From Verrucomicrobiota bacterium (GTDB taxonomy: Bacteria; Verrucomicrobiota; Verrucomicrobiia; Limisphaerales; UBA1319), in contig JAKLHY010000059.1 of the NCBI GenBank assembly GCA_022709905.1, positions 1 through 48,392 on the forward strand: a DNA stretch of 48,392 nucleotides. The letters run 5' to 3'. The notes beneath the pieces are model-generated. The model had not been told where the DNA came from. It searched no databases and saw only the letters and a list, made by a program, of their open reading frames with translations. The number at the start of each line of letters is the position of its first letter. The first letter of the stretch is position 1. Shown one piece after another: positions 31,423-38,761 of the stretch. The translations under genes and the position numbers were made by a program.

Positions 31423-33783
31423 CTACCGGCCATTCCAACGATAGGTCTTGCCCTTGGCCAATTCCACCTCGCGCGTCAACGGGCCATAACGCAATTGCGC
31501 GGAACCGCCGTTCAGCGAGCGAACTGCGGCCTCGGTCAACTTCCCGTCTCGCCAGGCCAGATCCACCTCGAAACCGCCGCGCGCCCGGAGACCCTTGATG
31601 GTGCCGGTTGGCCAGGTCCTGGGGAGCGCCGGCAGGAGCTCGATCTCAGGCTTGGGGTCCGAGATTTGAGATCCGGCGCCGGCGGCACGGGAACGGCTCT
31701 GCATCAGCATGTCCGCAATACCCGCCGCCCCGCCGAAGTTGCCATCGATCTGGAAGGGGGGATGGGCGTCGAACATGTTCGGATAGGTGCGCTCGGGGCT
31801 GATGAGGAACTTCAGGATTTCAAAGGCGTGATCGCCCTCACCCAGGTGGGTCCACAGACAGATGCGCCAAGCCGTTGCCCACCCCGTGGCCCGGTCTCCG
31901 CGAATCTCGAGTGACTTTTTCACAGCGGCCGCGAGCGCCGGGGTGTCGCGACGGTGGATGTCGCGGCCCGGATACAAACCGTAGAGGTGCGAAACGTGGC
32001 GATGATGAATATCGCCCGCCTTCAGATCCCAATCTTCGAGCCATTCCTGCAGCTGCCCCGCACTGCCCACCTGGTTCGGAGCCAGCCGGGACCGCATGGC
32101 GGCAAGCTGCCCGCGGAGTTGCTCATCCACGCCGAGCGTCGTCGCCGCCTGAATCGTGTGGGCGAACAGGTCGCGCAAGATCTGCATGTCCATCGTGGGA
32201 CCGGCGCAGACCGCCGAGCCGAACGGATGATCGTTTTCGGGCGAGAGCGAGGGATTGGTGACGAGCCATTGCTTCTTCGGTTCCTCTTGCAGAGTGTCGA
32301 GGAAGAATTCCGAGGCGCCTCGTAGCGCCGGGTAGATGCGCTTCAGGTCGGCCAGGGCGCCGCTGAACTCGTATCGATCCCAGAGATGCAGGCACAACCA
32401 GGCCCCGCCGCACGGCCACATGCCCCAGTTGGGGCCGTCAATGGGCGCTGTGGCGCGCCACAGGTCGGTGTTGTGGTGCACGACCCAACCGCGGGCTCCA
32501 TACATGCTCCGAGCCGTTCGGCCTCCCGTGACCATAAGGTCGTTCACCATGGCGATCAACGGCTCGACGCATTCGGCCAGATTGCCGGACTCGGCCGGCC
32601 AGTAGTTCATCTCGGTGTTGATGTTGATGGTGTATTTGCTCTGCCAGGGCGGATTCAGGCTGGCATTCCAAATGCCCTGCAGGTTGGCCGGCTGCCCTCC
32701 CGGTCGCGAACAGCTGATCAGCAGGTAGCGCCCATACTGGTAATAGAGCGCCGCCAGTTGCGGATCGTTGCCCTCGGCGAACCGTTGGATGCGCACGTCT
32801 GTCGGCAGCTTCATCGAGTCGTTGCGACCCAAATCGATGCTGACGCGGCGAAACAGGGCCTGGTGATCCTTGCGCTGGGCATCGCGCAGTTGGGCGAAAG
32901 ACTTCCGAGCCGCAGCCGCAAGCTGCTGCTTGACGAGCCCCTCGGGGTCGCTATTGACATCGTCAAACCTCCTGTAACTCGTCGCGGCGGTCGTCAGTAG
33001 GAGGACTTCGCGGGCATTGGACACCGACACGCGGTTCGATTCCGCGGTGACGGTGCCTTCCTTGGCGATGATCTTGACCCGGGCCTGGAATTGCAGCTGG
33101 CCCTTGATGCCGCCCGAGTCGCCGCCTGTTCCCCGCATAATCAGGGTATCGCCGCCCTCCGTTTCCACCTTCGCCTTCATGGGCGTCTTCATGCCGGCCA
33201 CAAAAGAGAGTGCCCCCGGCTTGTCCGCCGTGAGTCGCGTGACAATCACATTGTCCGGTGCGCTGGCAAAGACCTCCCGGGTATATTGAACGCCCCCGAC
33301 GGTGTAACGGACCGTGGCGGTCGCGGTGTCGAGGTCCAGGTCCCGCCGATAGTCGGCCACATTCGTCGTGCCGGGGAAGGTCAACAACAGATCGCCAAGG
33401 GTCTGGTAGGGCATCTGGCCGAGCGGCTTCGCCATGACCTTGGCGCTGACAAGCTTGGCGGCTTCCCGATACTTGCCCTCGTTGACCAGTTGCCGGACTT
33501 GCGGCAGCGCTTCTTTCGCCTCGGGATTCACTGGGTCATAGGGGCCGCCGGCCCAGAGGGTGCCCTCATTCAACTGCAACCGCTCCGCAGCCGGCTGCCC
33601 AAAGACCATGGCGCCCAGGCGCCCGTTGCCGACCGGCAGCGCCTCCTCCCATTTCACCGCCGGTTTGTCGTACCAGAGCAAATGAGGATTGACGTCGGCG
33701 ACGGCTCCCAGGGTTTTGGGGGTCGAGCCGGCGACTGTCACCGCAAGCGCGGCCATACTTATCAGAATCGTTGTTACAAACAT
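31423..33783 (-). CDS. GH95 alpha-L-fucosidase / alpha-L-galactosidase, secreted
   Basis: A 786-residue glycoside hydrolase family 95 protein. ATG 33783 opens MFVTTILISMAALAVTVAG, a signal peptide; the frame extends 24 codons further, but those overlap the end of the FecR gene. Family signatures: WEEALPVGNGRLGAMVFGQP, ERLQLNEGTLWAGGP, ISCSRPGGQPANLQGIWNAS, NINTEMNYWPAESGNLAECV, GWVVHHNTDLWRATAPIDGP and HRHVSHLYGLYPG. GH95 enzymes remove terminal alpha-1,2-fucose, and some remove alpha-L-galactose from complex glucuronoarabinoxylan. In this xylan locus the galactosidase activity is the more fitting inference. It lies third in the sigma-factor operon, directly after the FecR gene. Confidence 0.88.
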   Translation of the reverse strand: MFVTTILISMAALAVTVAGSTPKTLGAVADVNPHLLWYDKPAVKWEEALPVGNGRLGAMVFGQPAAERLQLNEGTLWAGGPYDPVNPEAKEALPQVRQLVNEGKYREAAKLVSAKVMAKPLGQMPYQTLGDLLLTFPGTTNVADYRRDLDLDTATATVRYTVGGVQYTREVFASAPDNVIVTRLTADKPGALSFVAGMKTPMKAKVETEGGDTLIMRGTGGDSGGIKGQLQFQARVKIIAKEGTVTAESNRVSVSNAREVLLLTTAATSYRRFDDVNSDPEGLVKQQLAAAARKSFAQLRDAQRKDHQALFRRVSIDLGRNDSMKLPTDVRIQRFAEGNDPQLAALYYQYGRYLLISCSRPGGQPANLQGIWNASLNPPWQSKYTININTEMNYWPAESGNLAECVEPLIAMVNDLMVTGGRTARSMYGARGWVVHHNTDLWRATAPIDGPNWGMWPCGGAWLCLHLWDRYEFSGALADLKRIYPALRGASEFFLDTLQEEPKKQWLVTNPSLSPENDHPFGSAVCAGPTMDMQILRDLFAHTIQAATTLGVDEQLRGQLAAMRSRLAPNQVGSAGQLQEWLEDWDLKAGDIHHRHVSHLYGLYPGRDIHRRDTPALAAAVKKSLEIRGDRATGWATAWRICLWTHLGEGDHAFEILKFLISPERTYPNMFDAHPPFQIDGNFGGAAGIADMLMQSRSRAAGAGSQISDPKPEIELLPALPRTWPTGTIKGLRARGGFEVDLAWRDGKLTEAAVRSLNGGSAQLRYGPLTREVELAKGKTYRWNGR

Positions 33784-33805
33784 GGGCTCAGGATTGGCTG
33801 TTGGT

Positions 33806-35443
33806 TTAAGGGTCGGGTTTGCCTTGGGCATGGAGTTCGCGCATTTCCGCGTCACTCAGGGCGCGGCTGAACAGCGCAAATTCATCGAACGATCCGCTCA
33901 GATTTCGGACTAATTCCGGGGCCGGGTTCGGGCCGCTTCGGGCATTCCAATTGCCCAACTCGGCCGATCCCACTCTATAAGGAGGCCCAAATTTCAAGGA
34001 ATGCCGGGACACCGGGAATCCGTTGAGGTAGTGGACCACCTGCTTGGCCTTGCCATCCAGGACGACCGCCAAATGTTGCCACATTCCGAGTGTGGCCAGC
34101 GAGATCACCGGAGGGCTGGCCAGAATCTGGAATTTCCCGTGAACGGGTCCGAACACCGTCAGACCCAGCACGCCATCGTCACGGATCAGCCAGTGGACGG
34201 TTCCCGGATCGAACCCGTCGGACATAAAAAGCGAGTTGAACGGCCGATCCAATCCCTTGATGCAAACCCAGGCCGAAAGCGTCAATCCGTTGAATTCTCC
34301 AGGCACGGCCAGACGCACTCGGTCGTTGACACTTTGGAATTCCAGCGCCAGCTTCTCCTGCCACCGGCCCTCGGCACGAGCGCAGCCCACCATGACGGCT
34401 TCCGGGACGGCACGGTTCCTGTCAGCGGCGTTATGCAGCGTCCATTCCGTGCTTCCGCGGCTTTCAAAATCCAGATGCACAAGGAGGGATGGGTCCTGGT
34501 TGAGCTTCGCGTTGGCAAACTGCCATTGTTCGTAGCGAAAAGCCTCTGAGGCCAGCGATCGTTCCTGAAACTCAAACAGGGGGGTGAACGTCTCCGTGCT
34601 CGCAGTCATGAGCCGCGGCTGGCCTTTGCCCTGAACAACGACAGCTTGCCCTTCGTCCAGGGACCGCTTCGCCGCCGCCGCCGCTCCCGCGACCAGCGCA
34701 ACCTTCCCCTTAAAGACATGAACCTCGGATTGGCCTGGAGTTGCGTTCATCCCAAACGAGGTCCCCAAATCCACCACATTCAGTTGCGGAGTCCTCAGGC
34801 GAAAACCGCGCGCCGGGGGAGGCACTTCGAGCAATAATCGTCCCCGAGGACAAACGGCTTCCATCGATGAAACAAGCTCCAGCTCCGCCGGTCCCTCGAT
34901 GACCATTCGCGCCCCGCTGTAGAAGACCACTTGCGCCAGCCCGGACTTCAGCCGGAGGGTGCCCCGCTCCAAGGCCCCGCGCACCCGTGGGGGGGCCGCG
35001 CGTGGATCCCACTTCACATCCACAGTGCGAGTCAACATGGCCACAGCGTTGCTGGTGGCTCGATTCCGGCTTGTGGAGTTGTTAAACCAAAGGGCCCAAA
35101 CGCCCCCGGCGATGAGCAACAGACCGGCGGCCAAGGCCAGCACTTGGGCCACCCTCGGTCTGCGCGCGCGCAGCGGTGGGTTCGGAGGGAGTACTCTCTG
35201 CCGGGATCCCGTTTTGAGTTCGGGCCAGGGATCACTTGCGGCCGCATTCGCCACCTGAGAGAACAGCTCGGACTCGGAGGCCAGCCGAGTGTGCAACTCG
35301 ATGCGCAGCAAATACTCGTCCCGAGCCTTCGGGTTGCCGCGCAACAACTCGTTCAAAGCGCGCATCTCCGGTTCCGTCGCCGAGCCGTGGCATATGCCAG
35401 CCACCGCGTCGTCGAACTCGACCGATGGAAACGTCAACCTCAT
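33806..35443 (-). CDS. FecR-like protein with C-terminal LamG domain, membrane-anchored
   Basis: A 545-residue protein. The N-terminal cytoplasmic part (about 1-100, AVAGICHGSATEPEMRALNE) resembles the sigma-binding segment of FecR/anti-sigma partners. One transmembrane helix follows (VAQVLALAAGLLLIAGGVWA). A FecR domain comes next (GTLRLKSGLAQVVFYSGARM, VVDLGTSFGMNATPGQSEVH). The C-terminal third is a LamG/concanavalin A-like sandwich (LTLSAWVCIKGLDRPFNSLF, HLAVVLDGKAKQVVHYLNGF), which may bind a saccharide. It overlaps the ECF sigma gene by ATGA at 35440-35443. Inferred role: transmembrane control of that sigma factor in response to polysaccharide in the periplasm. Such FecR-LamG proteins are common in Verrucomicrobiota and Planctomycetota. 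Confidence 0.8.
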   Translation of the reverse strand: MRLTFPSVEFDDAVAGICHGSATEPEMRALNELLRGNPKARDEYLLRIELHTRLASESELFSQVANAAASDPWPELKTGSRQRVLPPNPPLRARRPRVAQVLALAAGLLLIAGGVWALWFNNSTSRNRATSNAVAMLTRTVDVKWDPRAAPPRVRGALERGTLRLKSGLAQVVFYSGARMVIEGPAELELVSSMEAVCPRGRLLLEVPPPARGFRLRTPQLNVVDLGTSFGMNATPGQSEVHVFKGKVALVAGAAAAAKRSLDEGQAVVVQGKGQPRLMTASTETFTPLFEFQERSLASEAFRYEQWQFANAKLNQDPSLLVHLDFESRGSTEWTLHNAADRNRAVPEAVMVGCARAEGRWQEKLALEFQSVNDRVRLAVPGEFNGLTLSAWVCIKGLDRPFNSLFMSDGFDPGTVHWLIRDDGVLGLTVFGPVHGKFQILASPPVISLATLGMWQHLAVVLDGKAKQVVHYLNGFPVSRHSLKFGPPYRVGSAELGNWNARSGPNPAPELVRNLSGSFDEFALFSRALSDAEMRELHAQGKPDP

Positions 35444-35991
35444 GATGCCTCCGGTTGCACCCGGATTTCTACGCAGCGCTGGAGCGTTTGCCGGATGCGT
35501 TGGAGCATTTTATAGGTGGCAGCCACAGTCCGGCCGGAGTTTTCAGCCAAAGAGTCAATATCAGTGCGCTGGTAGTAATAGCCTTCAACCAGTGAACGCT
35601 GTTCGTTCGGCAGTCTCCCCAGGCAATCCTCCAAATGCCTAAGCCGCCGATCGAACTCGGGCTGCAATTCCTCGCGCCGCCGCGCCAGTTCCTCGGCCAG
35701 ACCGTGATCCAGCAGGGCCTGCCAGCGCTGACGCCGCTCGATCCACTGACGGGCCTTGTTCAACGCGAACCGGCAGGCCCACGGCGTGAACGGCAGCGCG
35801 GGATCATACGATTCGAACTTTTCCCAGAGCGCCAAGGCCGTTTGCTGCACGATGTCTTCCGCGTCCGCCACGTTGGGAACAAGCGCGGCGACATAACGAA
35901 AGACCTCCCGTTCGCTGCGCAGGAACAGCGAGAGAAATTGCTGCTGCGCAGCGGTTGTATCCTCAAACCGATGCTGAGAGTCCGCCGACAT
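35440..35991 (-). CDS. ECF-family RNA polymerase sigma factor
   Basis: A 183-residue sigma-70 family protein with only regions 2 and 4. Region 2: REVFRYVAALVPNVADAEDI and VQQTALALWEKFESYD, then FTPWACRFALNKARQW. Region 4: CLGRLPNEQRSLVEGYYYQR and TDIDSLAENSGRTVAATYKM, a helix-turn-helix. It belongs to the type found with FecR-like partners in Planctomycetota and Verrucomicrobiota. It opens the operon FecR, GH95, CE1, GH10, symporter, GH43. Element D, a copy of the motif upstream of the other three units, lies 28 bp before its ATG, suggesting autoregulation. A decayed paralogue start is at 23140-23238. Confidence 0.9.
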   Translation of the reverse strand: MSADSQHRFEDTTAAQQQFLSLFLRSEREVFRYVAALVPNVADAEDIVQQTALALWEKFESYDPALPFTPWACRFALNKARQWIERRQRWQALLDHGLAEELARRREELQPEFDRRLRHLEDCLGRLPNEQRSLVEGYYYQRTDIDSLAENSGRTVAATYKMLQRIRQTLQRCVEIRVQPEAS

Positions 35992-36003
35992 GGGTCAATC
36001 TTT

Positions 36004-36025
36004 AGCAGTACTTCACCAGTACTTC
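36004..36025 (-). repeat. 11-bp tandem repeat in the sigma-factor leader
   Basis: In gene direction GAAGTACTGGT is followed directly by GAAGTACTGCT. The first copy overlaps the GGAAGTA block of element D. The homologous leader in front of the decayed sigma start at 23238 has a single copy, so the 28-nt and 17-nt element-to-ATG distances differ by exactly this 11-bp duplication. Confidence 0.6.
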
Positions 36026-36049
36026 CAGAAAACCGCGAGATTTGGACAT
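36020..36049 (-). promoter_or_regulatory. Locus-specific promoter-like element, copy D (ECF sigma operon)
   Basis: Gene-direction ATGTCCAAAT-N13-GGAAGTA, 28 nt before the sigma-factor ATG, in the 70-bp gap after the hybrid kinase stop. With GGAAGTA as -10 box the transcript would have a leader of about 20 nt, a conventional arrangement. A 15-codon frame (MSKSRGFLEVLVKYC) starts inside it and is an alternative leader-peptide reading. Confidence 0.6.
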
Positions 36050-36061
36050 CCGATCTCCTCG

Positions 36062-38761
36062 TTACGTTGCGCGCTTTGACTTTGCGTCCAGGCATTCACG
36101 CACGGTTTGTGCTAGAAGTCTGGTGCTGAGTGGTTTGGCAAGAAATTTTATCTGCTCGGAATTCGGGATGCCCCAATGGGCAATCTCCGCGCTGTAACCG
36201 CTGAGAAGGATGGCCCTTAGTCCCATTCGCTGCTTGAGCAGTTGTTCCGCCAGTTCCAAGCCGCTGAGACCTCCGGGCATCACCACGTCAGTGATCAGTA
36301 GATCCACATTCCCTTGATTCTGTGCCCAAATCTGCAGGGCTTCGGGCGCACTGCCCGCCTCCAACACCCGGTAACCCAGCTGTTGTAGAATCCTGCCGGC
36401 AGTCGCCCGGACCGACCGCTCGTCTTCGACAAGAAGCAGAGTCTCATTCCCGCCAGGGATGGGGGCTGAGGTTGCAGGCTGGGCCTCAGGTATTGGAGCG
36501 TGTTCGCAGGCTGGCAGGAAGATGGAAAATTCGGTGCCGTGGCCGACAGCGCTTTGAACTTCCACCCAACCTTGATGTTGCTTCACGATGCCGTAGACGG
36601 TGGCGAGTCCTAGTCCTGTTCCCTTGCCTGGCTCCTTCGTGGTGAAGAACGGTTCAAAGACGCGTTTAAGGGTTTCCGCATCCATTCCGCAGCCGGTATC
36701 CGACACCTTCAGACATACAAACCGGCCTGGCCTAGCCTCGGCATGCCGCTGGTAAACGGTCGCATCAAACTCCAGCAACTGAGTTTGGAGGGATATGCGC
36801 CCTCCTGTGGGCATGGCATCGCGGGCGTTGACGCACAGATTCATGATTATCTGCTCGACCATCCCTGCGTCCGCCTCAATCCACATACTCTCGGAGGCGC
36901 CGCTCATTTCCAATTTGATGTGTTCACCAATCACGCGGCACAGCATTTTGAGCAGAGTGCCCACCAGGGAGTTCAAGTCGAAGACCTGTCGCCGCATGAC
37001 TTCACGACGGCTGAACATGAGCAACTGGCGGGTCAGGGAGACGGCCCGTTGTGCTTCGGTTTCCAGATCCTTCAGCTCGGCCTGCACGTTTGCCGCGAGT
37101 TTCTGGTCTGTTTGAAGCAGATTCAGGTGCAGCAAGATTGCCGTGAGAATATTGTTGAAGTCGTGGGCCACTCCCCCCGCCAACTGACCCACCGCCTCCA
37201 ACTTCTGGGCTTGCCTGAGCTGAAGCTCCAGCCGTCGGCGCTCGCTCATGTCGCGGAAATACCATGCTCGCCCGTAATATCGGCTCTCGGCTCCGAACAG
37301 GGGTGCGGAATAGCGGTCGATAATCCGCCCGTCCGCCAGCGTCAGTTCATCCTGGCCGGTTTCGTCCCGATGCTCGTAAAGGTCGCGAACACGCCGCAGA
37401 AACGCCTCGGCATCCGCCGTCTGGTCCGCGACATACTTCAGGACGGGTTCATCCTTGAGCTCTGCCATCAGCTCTTCCGGCACACGCCACATCTCAACGA
37501 ACCTGCGATTATACGAAAGGATTTGCGCGTTTTCATCGACGACCAGGATTCCGTCAATGGACGCTTCCTGTTGGCTCGACAAGAGGACGTTTTTCAACCG
37601 CAGGACTTCTTCGGCTCGCTTGCGCTCGGAGATGTCACGCACGATGCCGACGGCCATGTGTCTGCTCCGCAGATGGATGGGGGCGACCGACAGTTCAATG
37701 GGAATCTGCCGTCCGTCCCGATGCGTGGCAGTGAGGGAGAGGAGCTTGCCCAGGACCTTGCCATGTGCTTGCTCCAGGAATTGTGCCACCTCGCTCATTG
37801 CAGCCTCTCGTTGCGCGGGTGGAACCATAAGTTTATGCACCTCTTTGCCCAGGGCTTCCTCGGCCGAAAAGCCGAACAGGGTTTCCGCCGCCTGGTTCCA
37901 GAAGCAGACTCGCCCCCGATCATCCATCATGACGATTGCGTCCAATGCCGCCGAAGTAATGCCGCGGAGCCGCTCTTCGCTCTCCCGCAACTTTTCCTCG
38001 GCCAATTTGCGATCCGTCACGTCGCGCATCATGCCGGTAATGCCAACGATCCTTCCGGCGGAGTCCCGGAGCGGTCGGGCGGCGTCTTCAGCCCAGAAGA
38101 CCTTGCCATTCCCCACAAAGCGGAACGTGGTCTCCGTATCCTCGCCCGTGGTAATCGTGCGCATAAAGTCCCGCAGCACGATGGGTCGATCCTCTTCGAC
38201 AATGAACCGGGTAAAGTCCTGGCCTACGATCTCCTCTACCGTGAGTCCATAACGCTGGACTTGCGGGCTGACGAAGCTGACCTTCCCGTCGGCGGTCACC
38301 GAATAGATGACATCCTTCATGGTGTTCACCAGCGACCGGTAGCGCTCCTCGCTGGCTTGCAGTTCCCTCTCGGCGCGATGCTTAAACAGGGCCATCTCAA
38401 TGGTCGTTTTGAGCTCCCGGTCCTCGAACGGTTTGAGGAGGTACCCGTATGGTTCGGCCAGCTTGGCCCGCTCGAGTGTGGCGTCCTCCGAATAAGCCGT
38501 CAGGAACACGACCGGCAGGCGCCACCGGCGGCCGATCTCCAGCGCGGCTTCAATGCCGTCCATGGCCCCCTTCAGCCGGATGTCCATCAGGACAAGGTCA
38601 GGCTGGTGTTGCTCGGCCAGCGTTAGGGCTTTGGCGCCGGTGGCGGCGGTGCCGACGAGCTTGTATTCCAGCAAGCCCAAGCGCGTCCTGAGATCCGCGA
38701 CCACGATCGGCTCGTCTTCGACCACCAGGATGCGAGTTGGGTTATTCATAATGCAGCTCAC
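36062..38761 (-). CDS. Hybrid sensor histidine kinase: REC - three PAS - HisKA - HATPase - REC
   Basis: An 899-residue soluble kinase. In order: receiver ILVVEDEPIVVADLRTRLGL with phospho-acceptor Asp in LVLMDIRLKGAMDGIE (about 10-125); PAS (about 140-260), PAS (265-385) and PAS (395-510), each joined by RDVTDRK/RDISERK linkers; HisKA with His in GGVAHDFNNILTAIL; HATPase with NLCVNARDAM, DTGCGMD and GKGTGLGLATVYG; and a C-terminal receiver LLLVEDERSVRATAGRILQQ with Asp in LLITDVVMPGG. No transmembrane segment is visible. The GTG at 38761 overlaps the upstream kinase stop (GTGA); an ATG at 38749 is the alternative start. It probably exchanges phosphate with the membrane kinase encoded just upstream. 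Its target is unknown, but it sits immediately upstream of the ECF sigma operon. Confidence 0.88.
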   Translation of the reverse strand: MSCIMNNPTRILVVEDEPIVVADLRTRLGLLEYKLVGTAATGAKALTLAEQHQPDLVLMDIRLKGAMDGIEAALEIGRRWRLPVVFLTAYSEDATLERAKLAEPYGYLLKPFEDRELKTTIEMALFKHRAERELQASEERYRSLVNTMKDVIYSVTADGKVSFVSPQVQRYGLTVEEIVGQDFTRFIVEEDRPIVLRDFMRTITTGEDTETTFRFVGNGKVFWAEDAARPLRDSAGRIVGITGMMRDVTDRKLAEEKLRESEERLRGITSAALDAIVMMDDRGRVCFWNQAAETLFGFSAEEALGKEVHKLMVPPAQREAAMSEVAQFLEQAHGKVLGKLLSLTATHRDGRQIPIELSVAPIHLRSRHMAVGIVRDISERKRAEEVLRLKNVLLSSQQEASIDGILVVDENAQILSYNRRFVEMWRVPEELMAELKDEPVLKYVADQTADAEAFLRRVRDLYEHRDETGQDELTLADGRIIDRYSAPLFGAESRYYGRAWYFRDMSERRRLELQLRQAQKLEAVGQLAGGVAHDFNNILTAILLHLNLLQTDQKLAANVQAELKDLETEAQRAVSLTRQLLMFSRREVMRRQVFDLNSLVGTLLKMLCRVIGEHIKLEMSGASESMWIEADAGMVEQIIMNLCVNARDAMPTGGRISLQTQLLEFDATVYQRHAEARPGRFVCLKVSDTGCGMDAETLKRVFEPFFTTKEPGKGTGLGLATVYGIVKQHQGWVEVQSAVGHGTEFSIFLPACEHAPIPEAQPATSAPIPGGNETLLLVEDERSVRATAGRILQQLGYRVLEAGSAPEALQIWAQNQGNVDLLITDVVMPGGLSGLELAEQLLKQRMGLRAILLSGYSAEIAHWGIPNSEQIKFLAKPLSTRLLAQTVRECLDAKSKRAT

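Noticed and set aside
36743..38626. Plus-strand open frame of 627 codons opposite the hybrid kinase gene
   Set aside because: It is the antisense shadow of a gene with clear REC, PAS, HisKA and HATPase domains; its translation shows no domain, and high GC keeps the opposite frame open.
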